This document shows positions 52,561 through 61,223 of a DNA stretch of 64,000 nt, piece by piece. Numbering within the stretch: position 1 is the stretch's first letter; each line of letters starts with the position of its first letter. The stretch comes from Streptomyces coeruleorubidus. GTDB taxonomy: Bacteria; Actinomycetota; Actinomycetes; Streptomycetales; Streptomycetaceae. A model generated the notes under the pieces. It ran no database searches. It saw nothing but the letters and a program-made list of their open reading frames with translations, and had not been told where the DNA came from. The stretch spans positions 8,593,001-8,657,000 of the forward strand of contig NZ_CP023694.1 of NCBI RefSeq assembly GCF_008705135.1, given 5' to 3'. The translations under genes were made by a program, and so were the position numbers.

Positions 52561-53475
52561 ATGTCAGCTCCACTGAAGGGCAAGGTCGCACTGGTCGCCG
52601 GTGCGACCCGGGGCGCCGGACGGGGCATGGCGGTGGAACTCGGCGCGGCGGGCGCCACCGTCTACGTCACCGGACGCAGCACGCGCACCCGCCGCTCGGA
52701 GTACGACCGGCCCGAGACCATCGAGGACACCGCCGACCTGGTCACCGAGGCCGGCGGGCAGGGCGTCGCCGTACCCACCGACCACCTCGACCCGGCGCAG
52801 GTCCGCGCGCTCGTGGACCGCATCGCCGAGGAACAGGGCCGCCTCGACGTCCTGGTCAACGACATCTGGGGCGGCGAGAAGCTCTTCGAGTGGGAGAGCT
52901 CGCTCTGGGAGCACGACCTCGACAACGGCCTGCGCCTGCTCAGACTCGCGGTCGAGACGCACGCGATCACCAGCCACCACGCCTTGCCTCTGATGCTGCG
53001 CCGGCCCGGCGGCCTGGTCGTCGAGGTCACCGACGGAACCGCCGACTACAACGCCGGCAACTACCGCGTGAACTTCTTCTACGACCTCGCCAAGGCATCC
53101 GTCCTGCGCATGGCCTTCGCCCTCGGCCACGAACTCGGCCCGCGCGGCGCCACCGCCGTCGCCCTCACCCCCGGCTGGCTGCGCTCGGAGATGATGCTCG
53201 ACATCTATGGGGTACGGGAGGACAACTGGCGCGACGCCCTGGAGCGCGTCCCCCACTTCGCCATCTCGGAGACCCCGCGCTACGTCGGCCGGGCCGTGGT
53301 CGCGCTCGCCGCCGACCCGGACGTGGCGCGCTGGAACGGCCGCTCCCTCTCCAGCGGCGGCCTGGCCCGGGAGTACGGCTTCACCGACCTCGACGGCAGC
53401 CGCCCGGACGCCTGGCGCTACCTCGTCGAGGTCCAGGACGCGGGCAAGCCGGCCGACACGACCGGCTACCGCTGA
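52561..53475 (+). CDS. Short-chain dehydrogenase/reductase
   Basis: SDR of 304 residues. The NAD(P) motif is A-G-A-T-R-G-A-G-R-G-M (T-G-x3-G-x-G variant), and V-L-V-N-D-I-W-G stands where N-N-A-G is usual. The catalytic Tyr-Lys pair appears as F-F-Y-D-L-A-K, with D-G-T-A-D-Y preceding it. I chose ATG 52561 because GGGAGGTCGGAC lies directly upstream; an earlier frame start at 52501 has no RBS. It follows the mycothiol gene pair by 90 bp. The substrate is unknown. Confidence 0.87.
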   Translation: MSAPLKGKVALVAGATRGAGRGMAVELGAAGATVYVTGRSTRTRRSEYDRPETIEDTADLVTEAGGQGVAVPTDHLDPAQVRALVDRIAEEQGRLDVLVNDIWGGEKLFEWESSLWEHDLDNGLRLLRLAVETHAITSHHALPLMLRRPGGLVVEVTDGTADYNAGNYRVNFFYDLAKASVLRMAFALGHELGPRGATAVALTPGWLRSEMMLDIYGVREDNWRDALERVPHFAISETPRYVGRAVVALAADPDVARWNGRSLSSGGLAREYGFTDLDGSRPDAWRYLVEVQDAGKPADTTGYR

Positions 53476-53503
53476 GGGACCGCCGGGGCAGTACGGTCGG
53501 CGC

Positions 53504-53548
53504 ATGACGGACACCAGGCGTTCGCGGGGTTGGCAGCTGCTGCCATGA
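53504..53548 (+). pseudogene. Truncated 14-codon remnant at a rearrangement boundary
   Basis: ATG 53504 opens M-T-D-T-R-R-S-R-G-W-Q-L-L-P and stops at TGA 53546. The spacing after the SDR gene and the start context look like a real downstream gene, but the frame ends where base composition drops. It is probably the 5' stub of a gene whose remainder was lost. This is low-certainty. Confidence 0.35.
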
Positions 53549-53884
53549 GAGTGCGCAGGAGGTCGAGTTAGCTCGATCGAGTGGTGGTCGGCTCGCGAGC
53601 TTGCGGGGCCCTGGGCTGATCGGGCTAACGTGATCGTGCGATCTGGGACGCCGGGTACGGCGCCGGCGTGCGGGGCCCCCGCTCCACCAGAGGATGGTTC
53701 GGGGCCTCCCCGTCGCTACTGGCCGTACCCACCTGGCCCAGCTCGCGCAGGGAACTGGCCTCCCGGGCTCGGACCACGCACAGGAGGCGTGTCGCCGCCC
53801 CGGGGCTGAGTACGCCGGGGACCAGTGCGCCCAAGACCGTTCGGGGCGTGCGACTGATCAGGTTCACTCCTGCTCAGTCTTCAG
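53549..53884. other. Low-GC intergenic stretch, no gene recognised
   Basis: About 340 bp without a supportable gene. It begins with AT-richer sequence including the small inverted repeat GGTCGAGTTAGCTCGATCG (53561-53579) and continues into GC-rich sequence. A minus-strand frame of 80 codons (53625-53867) is open but matches no family I know and has no ribosome-binding site. The area lies between a truncated ORF and a decayed SDR, so it is probably scar DNA. Confidence 0.45.
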
Positions 53885-54184
53885 GAACGGTACGGGGTTC
53901 TCATCACCGGCGGGGCGCGCGGCATCGGCGTCGCCACCGCCCGCCGGTTCGCCCGGGAAGGAGCGCGGGTCCTGGTCGCCGACCGGGACCCGGCCCAGCC
54001 GCGGGGACCGCGGCGGCGCTGCGGGACGAGGGCCTGACCGTCGAGTGGCCTGGGTGCGACGTGGCCGACCGGGGCGCGGTCGAGGCGGCCGTCGCCCACG
54101 CCCGTCGACACCGGCACCACGCTGGTCGTCGACGGCGGTCTCACCGCCGTGAACACGGGCTTCCGCGACGCGCTGCGGAACTGA
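53885..54184 (+). pseudogene. Decayed SDR oxidoreductase gene with frameshift and internal deletion
   Basis: Three pieces of an SDR appear in order. The first is the cofactor motif V-L-I-T-G-G-A-R-G-I-G (from 53897) with the following helix and V-L-V-A-D-R-D. After a frame change comes A-A-L-R-D-E-G-L-T-V-E-W-P-G-C-D-V-A-D-R (about 54009-54068). After a second frame change comes the C-terminal D-T-G-T-T-L-V-V-D-G-G-L-T, ending at TGA 54182. The central catalytic Ser-Tyr-Lys portion is missing, so the gene is dead. It could descend from a paralogue of the intact SDR at 52561, but the motifs differ. Confidence 0.75.
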
Positions 54185-54328
54185 CCCGCTCCTGCCGACC
54201 GAGTGGTGAAGTATGTCACCGTTTCGTCGCAGGCTGTCAGCCCGCACAACCGAAGCCCCCGTGCGCCCGTCTAGCAGGCAGGGATCAGCAGACCATGCGA
54301 CCACTTCCGCGAAAGGGCAGGACCAACC

Positions 54329-55024
54329 ATGGGGGACGTACGCAGACGGGGCGCCGTCGCACTCGGGATCACCGGGCTGGTGGCACCGCTCACGCTCGCG
54401 CTCGGCGCCACGCCGGCCGCGGCCGCGAGCTGCACCACGCAGACCGGCCCGTACCAGAAGCAGGTGGAGAAGTTCCTCGGCCGCCCGGTCGACGGCAAGC
54501 AGTCCGCCGCCGACTGCAAGGCGATCCAGGCCTTCCAGACCAAGCACGGCATCTCCCCGAACGCCGGCTACGCCGGGCCCGTCACCTGGGGGGTGATGGA
54601 CCTGATGCAGAAGCAGAAGGCCGTCGGGAAGAACCCGAACAAGGACGGCAAGTGCCCGGTGAACAAGGGCCGGATCGCCTGCGTGAACCTGAGCCTCCAG
54701 CTGAGCTGGATCCAGGACGGCAAGAAGCTCGTCTACGGCCCCGTCCCGGTCCGCACCGGCCGCAACGGCTACGAGACCCGCACCGGCCTGAAGAAGATCT
54801 ACTGGCGCAACATCGACCACGTCTCGTCCATCTACGACGTGCCGATGCCCTACGCCCAGTTCTTCGACGGCGGCCAGGCCTTCCACTCGGTCGGCGTCAG
54901 CATGTGGAACCCGCCGGGCTCGCACGGCTGCGTCAACATGACCAAGACCGACGCCAAGAAGTACTGGTCGCTGCTGAAGAAGAACGACGACGTCTTCGTG
55001 TACGGCCGCAAGCCGGGCACCTGA
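54329..55024 (+). CDS. L,D-transpeptidase with peptidoglycan-binding domain
   Basis: Secreted cell-wall enzyme of 231 residues. A signal peptide (D-V-R-R-R-G then a hydrophobic stretch to A-A-A-S) leads to a peptidoglycan-binding repeat (about 38-95; V-D-G-K-Q-S-A-A-D-C-K-A-I-Q-A-F-Q). The YkuD domain follows, with catalytic Cys in S-H-G-C-V-N-M and the preceding His in F-H-S-V-G. It forms 3-3 cross-links or anchors wall components. It starts after the decayed SDR region and stands alone on its strand. Confidence 0.92.
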   Translation: MGDVRRRGAVALGITGLVAPLTLALGATPAAAASCTTQTGPYQKQVEKFLGRPVDGKQSAADCKAIQAFQTKHGISPNAGYAGPVTWGVMDLMQKQKAVGKNPNKDGKCPVNKGRIACVNLSLQLSWIQDGKKLVYGPVPVRTGRNGYETRTGLKKIYWRNIDHVSSIYDVPMPYAQFFDGGQAFHSVGVSMWNPPGSHGCVNMTKTDAKKYWSLLKKNDDVFVYGRKPGT

Positions 55025-55052
55025 TCCCAGGCACCCGGCTCGGACCCGCCCC

Positions 55053-56252
55053 TTACTGCGGCGCGTCCCCGAAGTCCGGGATCTCCAGCCGCACACCACC
55101 TTGCCGCGCGGACTCGTGCGCGATGATGCCCGGCAGGGTGTAGCGGGCGGCCACCCACGCGTTCACCGACGGCAGGGTGCGCGTGTTGACGGCGGTCACG
55201 AAGTCGTCCACCAGGAAGTGGTGGCTGCCCTCGTGGCCGTTGTGGAGGTTGTCGAACTCCCTCGGCAGCCGCGCACGGTCGTGCACGGGAGCCGACCCGG
55301 AGGTGAACGCGGCCCGCAGCTCGGGCGCGATGTGCTGGAGCGACGGGTCGTCGGGCGCCATGGTGGGCTTGGGCTCCAGCAGTTCGCTGATGTCCTTCAC
55401 GCCCTGCTTGTCCTGCCACAGGGCGACCGTGGCGAGCTGCTCCATGCTCGCCTCGGTGCCGAAGAAGCGGAAACGCGACTCCCGTATGTGCGACGGGTAG
55501 CCGACCCGCCGGAACTCGTTGGTACGGAACGAGCCGCCGCCCGCCACCTCGAACAGCGCGGTGGCGTTGGAGAAGTCGTTGCCGAACTGGCTGACCTCCT
55601 TGTCGAAGACGCCGTCGCCCCGGTCGTCGACGACACCGATCGCCGACACGCTGACCGCGTGCGTCCGCCAGGCGCCCAGCACCCCGCCGACCGCGTGCGT
55701 CGGGTACAGCAGCGGGGGATAGCTGGCGGTGGCCTTCCAGTTCTCACCGCCGCTGTACTGGTAGGCCTCGTAGAACCCCAGGTCCATGTCGTGGACGTAG
55801 TCGCCCTCGGCGTAGAAGAGCCGCCCGAAGGCGCCCTGGGCGATCTGGTTGCGGGCGTGGACCGTGGCCGGGTTGTACTCGCTGGTCTCGCCCATCATGT
55901 ACGTCAGCCCGGTGGCCTTGACGGTGTCGATGATCGCGGCGATCTCCTCCGTGCTGATCGCCATGGGGACCGCCGAGTACACATGCTTTCCGGCGTTGAG
56001 GCCCTGGAGCACCAGCGGCCCGTGCGTCCAGCGCTGGGTGAAGATCGCGACGGCGTCGACGTCCTCCGATTCCAGCATGGCCTGGTACGACGGGAAGGTG
56101 CCCGTCAGCCCCTGGGCGGAGGCGAGTTGCTCGGCCCGCTCGGGCAGCAGGTCGGTGACGTAGACGGCGCCGACGCCGGGGTGGGCCTGGAACAGCGTGG
56201 CGAACTGGCCCGAGAACTGTCCGGCGCCGACGATGCCGATGGAGAACGTCAT
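55053..56252 (-). CDS. Gfo/Idh/MocA-family sugar oxidoreductase
   Basis: NAD(P)-dependent dehydrogenase of 399 residues. The N-terminal Rossmann motif is G-I-V-G-A-G-Q-F-S-G, and the C-terminal alpha/beta domain carries Y-P-P-L-L-Y-P-T-H-A-V-G-G, where the catalytic His region lies. The usual E-K-P stretch is replaced by Y-S-A-V-P-M-A. It is the last gene of the sugar ABC operon (31 bp after the binding-protein gene), so it probably acts on the imported sugar. ATG 56252 has AAGGGC upstream; GTG 56270 is a longer option. Confidence 0.87.
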   Translation of the reverse strand: MTFSIGIVGAGQFSGQFATLFQAHPGVGAVYVTDLLPERAEQLASAQGLTGTFPSYQAMLESEDVDAVAIFTQRWTHGPLVLQGLNAGKHVYSAVPMAISTEEIAAIIDTVKATGLTYMMGETSEYNPATVHARNQIAQGAFGRLFYAEGDYVHDMDLGFYEAYQYSGGENWKATASYPPLLYPTHAVGGVLGAWRTHAVSVSAIGVVDDRGDGVFDKEVSQFGNDFSNATALFEVAGGGSFRTNEFRRVGYPSHIRESRFRFFGTEASMEQLATVALWQDKQGVKDISELLEPKPTMAPDDPSLQHIAPELRAAFTSGSAPVHDRARLPREFDNLHNGHEGSHHFLVDDFVTAVNTRTLPSVNAWVAARYTLPGIIAHESARQGGVRLEIPDFGDAPQ

Positions 56253-56283
56253 GTGAGGCGTGCCCTTCACTGGTCGGTGGTGA

Positions 56284-57633
56284 TCACTGCGAGAGGATCA
56301 GGTTGATCTGTTCGTTGGTCTGATCGAGGCTGCTGACCGGCTTGCCGTTGCCGTAGATGTCCTCCATCGCCGGGGACATGAGCGCCGTCATGTCCGCCGA
56401 GTAGCTGGCGATCGGGTACGAGAAGGTCCGGAAGTTCTTCTTGTCGGCCACGGGTTCGGTGAACGACGAGACGTCGATGCCCTTCTTCCGGTACGCGGCG
56501 ACGGCGGCCTCGGTCCCGGCCGGGGTGGCGGGGAACACGACGCCGTAACCGCCGACGACCTTCTGGCACTGGTCCGAGGCCAGGTACGCCACCCACTTCT
56601 TGGCGCCCGCCTTGTTCTCGGAGGCCTTGGTGACGGAGTCGGCGAGGCCGTTCATCATGGTGGCGCGCTTGCCGGTCGGGCCGACCGGCGTCAGGGCGGT
56701 CTTGATGTCCCGGCCCTTGAACCCGGCGTACGAGGAGATCATCCAGGCCCCGTCGAACGCGGTGGCGGCCTTGCCCGCCGCGACCTGCGTGTTCGCCTGG
56801 TTGGACTGGACGTTGTAGTCGGACAGCGGTGGCATGTAGCCCTTCTTCGCCAGACCGAAGTACCACTTGACGACCGACTGGAAGGTCTTGCTGTCGTATT
56901 GGTACTTCGTGCCCCAGCGCGGCTTGTCCAGATAGCTCCACCCGGCGGAGGCGGCGAAGTTGCTCCACTGGGTCTGGCCGTCGCCGAAGCCGCCGCCGTT
57001 GCTGGCCATGCCGTAGACCTTGACGTTGTTCTTGTCGAAGCCCGGCTCGTCGCCCCGCTTGCCGTTCCTGTCGATCGTGAGGTGGGCGATGGTTTTCTCG
57101 AAGGTGCCGCCGTCCTCCGGGTTCCAGGCGAGGCTGTTCAGCTGCTCGGCGGTGAGGCCGGCGTCCTTCGTCATCTTCGAGTTGTAGAACAGCGCGACGG
57201 TGTCCCAGTCCTTGGGAGCGCCGTAGCGGTGGCCGTCCTTCCCGATCCAGTTGGCGGCGAGGCCCGGCTGGTAGTCGGAGTCCTCGATGCCGAGGTCGTC
57301 GAGCGGTTCCAGGACCTTCAGGTCGGCGTACTGGCCGAAGTTCTGGATGTGGTCGGTGAACACGTCCGGCTGGGTACCGGCGATGAACCCGGCGGTGAGC
57401 TTGGTCCAGTAGTCGCTCCACCCCAACTGGGTGATCTTGACGTTCAGTCCGGGATTCTCCTTCTCGAACCCCTTCGCGCAGGCCTGGTAGGCGGGCAGCT
57501 GGTTCGCGTCCCACAGCCAGTACGTGACCGTGTTCGCGGAGGATCCGGCGGCGCCTTGCTGCGCGCATCCGCTGACCAGGGACAGCGCCAGCGCTCCGGT
57601 CGCCGCGACGAGCGTACGCAGACGAATTCGCAT
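56284..57633 (-). CDS. Sugar ABC transporter substrate-binding lipoprotein
   Basis: Extracytoplasmic family-1 binding protein of 449 residues with a lipobox (L-V-S-G-C-A) near residue 22, so it is anchored to the outer face of the membrane. The fold is that of carbohydrate-binding proteins (Y-W-L-W-D-A-N-Q near the N-terminus of the mature part). It is followed by the dehydrogenase gene and preceded by the two permease genes (10 bp gap). No ATPase gene is in the operon, so a shared MsiK-type ATPase is likely. The sugar is unknown. Confidence 0.92.
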   Translation of the reverse strand: MRIRLRTLVAATGALALSLVSGCAQQGAAGSSANTVTYWLWDANQLPAYQACAKGFEKENPGLNVKITQLGWSDYWTKLTAGFIAGTQPDVFTDHIQNFGQYADLKVLEPLDDLGIEDSDYQPGLAANWIGKDGHRYGAPKDWDTVALFYNSKMTKDAGLTAEQLNSLAWNPEDGGTFEKTIAHLTIDRNGKRGDEPGFDKNNVKVYGMASNGGGFGDGQTQWSNFAASAGWSYLDKPRWGTKYQYDSKTFQSVVKWYFGLAKKGYMPPLSDYNVQSNQANTQVAAGKAATAFDGAWMISSYAGFKGRDIKTALTPVGPTGKRATMMNGLADSVTKASENKAGAKKWVAYLASDQCQKVVGGYGVVFPATPAGTEAAVAAYRKKGIDVSSFTEPVADKKNFRTFSYPIASYSADMTALMSPAMEDIYGNGKPVSSLDQTNEQINLILSQ

Positions 57634-57643
57634 GACAGTCCCC

Positions 57644-58567
57644 TTACTTGATGCCGGTGAAGCCGATGGAGCTGACGATGCGGCGCGCGAAGCAGGCGAA
57701 CAGCACCAGCATCGGCAGCGCGGCGATCAGCGTCGCCGCCATGAGCCCGGACCAGTCGACGCCGGTCGCCGGGGTCTGCGCCCGGAAGATCGCCAGCGCC
57801 ACGGTCAGCACCCGCGAGCTGTCGCTGTAGGAGACCATCAGCGGCCAGAAGTAGTCGTTCCAGGACGTGATGTACGTCAGCACGCCCAGCGTGAGGATCG
57901 GCGTGGACGCCATCGGCAGCACCACCCGGAAGAAGATCTTGATCTTCCCGGCGCCGTCCAGCAGCGCGGCCTCCTCCACCTCCTGGGGGATGTTCATGAA
58001 GAACTGCCGCAGGAAGAACACCGCGAACGGCGCCATGAACATGGTCGGCAGCGCGATGCCGAGGAGCGTGTCCACCAGGTGCAGTTGCTTGATGAGAACG
58101 AAGTTCGGCAGCAGCGTGAAGATGGTCGGCACCATCATCCCGGCCAGGAACAGCCCGAAGACCGCGTCCCGGCCGCGCCAGCGCAGCCGTGAGAAGGCGT
58201 ACGCGGCCATCGCGGAGAAGAAGAGCTGACAGCCGGTGACCAGGGTCGAGACCAGCACCGAGTTGAGCAGATAACGCCAGAAGTCGAGCCCGCCGCCCGC
58301 GCCGCCCTGCGCGACGGCCTCCTCGGCCGACTGCATGCCCAGGGCGCGTTCGAAGCCGCTGGTGGTGAGGTCGACGGGCAGGGGGTTGGTCGGATCGGCG
58401 TTGAGACCCGCGTTGGTGGAGAGCGCGGTGCGCAGGATCCAGTAGAACGGCAGCAGGGTGATGAGGACGATCAGTCCCATCACGGTCCAGGCGGCGGCCC
58501 GCCCGAAGGGGAACCTGCGCCGGACCGGTCGCAGAGTCGTGGACGTCGTTGTCGTCACGGCAGCCAT
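57644..58567 (-). CDS. Sugar ABC transporter permease (MalG-type)
   Basis: Inner-membrane permease of 307 residues with six predicted helices. The EAA loop, which contacts the ATPase, reads E-E-A-A-L-L-D-G-A-G, followed by the conserved I-x(5)-L-P-M-A. It is 10 bp upstream of the binding-protein gene and 18 bp after the partner permease gene, in one operon controlled from the shared promoter region with the ROK regulator. Confidence 0.93.
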   Translation of the reverse strand: MAAVTTTTSTTLRPVRRRFPFGRAAAWTVMGLIVLITLLPFYWILRTALSTNAGLNADPTNPLPVDLTTSGFERALGMQSAEEAVAQGGAGGGLDFWRYLLNSVLVSTLVTGCQLFFSAMAAYAFSRLRWRGRDAVFGLFLAGMMVPTIFTLLPNFVLIKQLHLVDTLLGIALPTMFMAPFAVFFLRQFFMNIPQEVEEAALLDGAGKIKIFFRVVLPMASTPILTLGVLTYITSWNDYFWPLMVSYSDSSRVLTVALAIFRAQTPATGVDWSGLMAATLIAALPMLVLFACFARRIVSSIGFTGIK

Positions 58568-58585
58568 GCCGGTGTCTCCCTTCCG

Positions 58586-59551
58586 TCAGCCGAGGTCGGT
58601 CCGGCCGGCCCGGGTGAGCCGGTACTGGAGGATGGTGATCGCGCTCAGCACGACGAGCAGGGCGACGGACATGGCCGAGGCGTAGCCGAACTGGAAGCGT
58701 CCGAAGGCGGAGCCGTAGATGTAGTACTGGAGCACGTTGGTCGCGTTCGCCGGACCGCCCGCGGTGGTCACGGCCACGGTGTCGAACACCTGGAACGACC
58801 CGATCACCGTCATGATCAGCACGACGGCGAGCACCGGCCGCAGCAGCGGCATGGTGATCCGCCAGAACATCCGCCACTCGCTCGCGCCGTCCACCCTGGC
58901 CGCCTCGTACATGTCGTTCGGGATCGCCTGGAGACCGGCGAACAGCAGCAGCGCGGTGTAGCCGACGTGCCGCCACACGTTGATGAGCGCGATCGTCGGG
59001 ATCGCCCACGTCTCGTCGGCGAGGAACGGGATGCGGTCGGCGCCGAGGGCGCTGATGATCTCGTTGCCGATGCCGAGCTGGGTGTCGAGGATCCAGAGCC
59101 AGACCAGACCCGCGACGACGTTCGACATCAGGTACGGCGTGAGCACGATGCCGCGCAGCATCGCCGACCGGGTCAGCCGCTGGAGGAGGACGGCGATGGC
59201 GAGCGCCGCGACCGTCTGGACGCCGATGTTGATGACGACGTACTCGACGGTGACCGCCAACGAGTCCCAGAAGATGGGGTCGTTGACCATGCGGACGTAG
59301 TTGTCCAGGCCCACCCACTCCGCCGGCGTCAGCAGGTTGAAGCGGGTGAAGCTCAGATAGATGCCCCGGAGCGTCGGCCAGAGCAGGAAGACGAGGAAGC
59401 CGAGCAGCGCCGGGGCGATGAAGACCGCGGCCAGCCGTCCGTCACCCCGGTTCTCGCTCACGTCGTCGCGTCGTGTCCTGGGCTTGCTGCGGGTCTCCGT
59501 CGCGCCGCCCGCGGGCAGGCGCGACGGAGGGCTGCTGGAGGCGATGGTCAT
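58586..59551 (-). CDS. Sugar ABC transporter permease (MalF-type)
   Basis: Inner-membrane permease of 321 residues with six helices (starting F-I-A-P-A-L-L-G-F-L-V-F-L-L-W-P-T). The EAA loop reads Y-E-A-A-R-V-D-G-A-S followed by I-T-M-P-L-L. It is the first gene of the import operon, divergent from the ROK regulator gene, with three TGCGAAA elements in the 169-bp gap. It pairs with the MalG-type permease. Confidence 0.93.
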   Translation of the reverse strand: MTIASSSPPSRLPAGGATETRSKPRTRRDDVSENRGDGRLAAVFIAPALLGFLVFLLWPTLRGIYLSFTRFNLLTPAEWVGLDNYVRMVNDPIFWDSLAVTVEYVVINIGVQTVAALAIAVLLQRLTRSAMLRGIVLTPYLMSNVVAGLVWLWILDTQLGIGNEIISALGADRIPFLADETWAIPTIALINVWRHVGYTALLLFAGLQAIPNDMYEAARVDGASEWRMFWRITMPLLRPVLAVVLIMTVIGSFQVFDTVAVTTAGGPANATNVLQYYIYGSAFGRFQFGYASAMSVALLVVLSAITILQYRLTRAGRTDLG

Positions 59552-59603
59552 CGGGAGACTCCCTCGCTGCGGCGGCTCGTCCTCTGGCGGGACTTACTTT
59601 TGG

Positions 59604-59695
59604 TGCGAAACAATTGCTGCGTCAAGAGGGGTGCAAACATCTTTTCGCAGGAACCGTCATCGACTTAGAGTGGTCATGTTGGTTTCAGTGCGAAA
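59604..59695. promoter_or_regulatory. Repeated TGCGAAA elements in the ROK/sugar-ABC divergent promoter region
   Basis: TGCGAAA occurs at 59604-59610 and 59689-59695 on the plus strand and as its complement TTTCGCA at 59643-59649, with a related GTGCAAAC at 59631-59638. These elements lie between the regulator gene and the sugar import operon and are the likely binding sites of the ROK protein. Confidence 0.55.
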
Positions 59696-59720
59696 GAAAA
59701 GGGTGAGGGGAGCGGACCGA

Positions 59721-60881
59721 ATGACCGCAGGCATGGCCGGCTGGCCGCCGCTGAGCCCGGGGGAGCGCGCGGTGGCGATCGAGGTGCTCGTGCACGGCCC
59801 GCTGTCGCGCACCGAGCTCGCGCGCAGGCTGGGGCTGTCGGCCGGCAGTCTCACCCGGCTGACCAAGCCGCTGATCGAGTCGGGCCTGCTGGTCGAGGTG
59901 GCCGAGGCGGGAGTGCCGGCGGAGGCGCGCCAGGGCCGCCCCTCGACACCGCTGGACGTCGTCGCCGACTCCTGGTCCTTCCTCGGCTTCAAGATCACCG
60001 AGGACATGGTCTACGGCGTCGTCACCACGCTCAGGAGTGACATCGTCGCCCGCCACGACCGCCCGCTCACCACCCACGACCCCGCCGAAGTCGCCGATGT
60101 GCTCGGGGAGATGACAGCCGAGCTGACCCGCGACCATCCCCGGCTCGCCGGGATCGGCATCGGAGTCGGCGGTTTCGTCCAGGACCGCGCCGTCGTCGGC
60201 GAGTCCCCCTTCCTGCTGTGGCGGGACGTCCCCCTGGCCGACCTCGTCGAGGAGCGCACCGGGTTGCCCGTGGTCGTCGAGAACGACGTCGCCGCCCTGG
60301 TCGAGGCCGAGACCTGGTTCGGCGCCGGACGCGGCCTGGACCGCTTCGTCGTCCTCACCATCGGCGCCGGCATCGGCTACGGACTCGTCCTGGGCGGCAA
60401 GCGGGTGCCGTACGCCGAGGAGGACCGCGGCTTCGGCCGCCACTGGATCGTCGACCCCAACGGCCCGCTCACTCCGGACGGCCGGCGCGGCAGCGCCGTC
60501 TCGCTGCTGACCATCCCCAACATCCGCTACCAGGTCCAGGCCGCCACCGGCCGTGACCGGACGTACGAGGAGATCCTCGCGGCGGCCGCCGCCGGCGACC
60601 CCATGCCCGCTCGGGTCGTCACTGAGGCCGCACGCGCCCTGGGCACGCTCGTCGCGCAGATCTCCAACTTCGTGATGCCGCAGAAGATCCTTCTCGCGGG
60701 GGAGGGGGTCGGGCTCATGGACGTGGCCGGCAAGACGGTCGAGGAGACCGTCCGCGACAACCGGCACCCCCTGGCCGCCCCGGTCGAACTGGAGACGAAG
60801 GTGTCCGACTTTCACGACTGGGCGCGCGGCGCGGCCGTTCTGGCCATCAAGGTGCTGGTGCTGGGATCGGCCGAAGCGTGA
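59721..60881 (+). CDS. ROK-family transcriptional regulator lacking the zinc motif
   Basis: Sugar-responsive regulator of 386 residues. The N-terminal winged HTH (about 20-70; L-S-R-T-E-L-A-R-R-L-G-L-S-A-G-S-L-T-R-L) is followed by a ROK domain with G-I-G-I-G-V-G-G-F and a sugar-binding E-N-D-V-A-A-L. The usual ROK zinc motif (C-x-C-G-x-x-G-C-x-E) is replaced by L-T-P-D-G-R-R-G-S-A-V, so all zinc Cys are absent. ATG 59721 has GGGGAG upstream. It is divergent from the sugar ABC operon and is the probable regulator of it. Confidence 0.88.
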   Translation: MTAGMAGWPPLSPGERAVAIEVLVHGPLSRTELARRLGLSAGSLTRLTKPLIESGLLVEVAEAGVPAEARQGRPSTPLDVVADSWSFLGFKITEDMVYGVVTTLRSDIVARHDRPLTTHDPAEVADVLGEMTAELTRDHPRLAGIGIGVGGFVQDRAVVGESPFLLWRDVPLADLVEERTGLPVVVENDVAALVEAETWFGAGRGLDRFVVLTIGAGIGYGLVLGGKRVPYAEEDRGFGRHWIVDPNGPLTPDGRRGSAVSLLTIPNIRYQVQAATGRDRTYEEILAAAAAGDPMPARVVTEAARALGTLVAQISNFVMPQKILLAGEGVGLMDVAGKTVEETVRDNRHPLAAPVELETKVSDFHDWARGAAVLAIKVLVLGSAEA

Positions 60882-60993
60882 ACAGGCTCACGTTTACTGG
60901 GAGATGGACGTGATCAGCAACACTGTCCGGAATGACCGTTTAACTCACGATTACTCACATCGTCTTCACGTGCGGCGACGTATGCTTCACAGC

Positions 60994-61167
60994 ATGTCCA
61001 CCACTGTTGAATCCTCTTCCCAGCGAACGGCTGACGAGGTCAACGAGGAGATCCGGGCCCTGTGGCGCCGGTCGGGCGGGACACTGAGCGGCGAGCAGCG
61101 CGAGGAGTACCAGCGGCTCGTCCTGGAGTGGGCCGCCGCGGCCCCGCAGTCCGCGCCCGCGGCCTGA
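60994..61167 (+). CDS. Small conserved-looking hypothetical protein, probably leaderless
   Basis: Protein of 57 residues: an N-terminal Ser/Thr-rich part, then an amphipathic helical region (T-A-D-E-V-N-E-E-I-R-A-L-W and E-Q-R-E-E-Y-Q-R-L-V-L-E-W). No signal peptide or membrane segment is seen. ATG 60994 has no RBS, but TATGCT (60981-60986) sits just upstream, where a -10 box would be for a leaderless transcript. The function is unknown. Confidence 0.6.
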   Translation: MSTTVESSSQRTADEVNEEIRALWRRSGGTLSGEQREEYQRLVLEWAAAAPQSAPAA

Positions 61168-61223
61168 GCGTGAGCCAGGTCCGCTGACGCATCGGACCCT
61201 CGTCCTGGGGCACCCCTGGTCCA

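Noticed and set aside
53625..53867. 80-codon minus-strand frame in the scar region
   Set aside because: No ribosome-binding site, no recognisable domain, and it lies between two decayed gene fragments.
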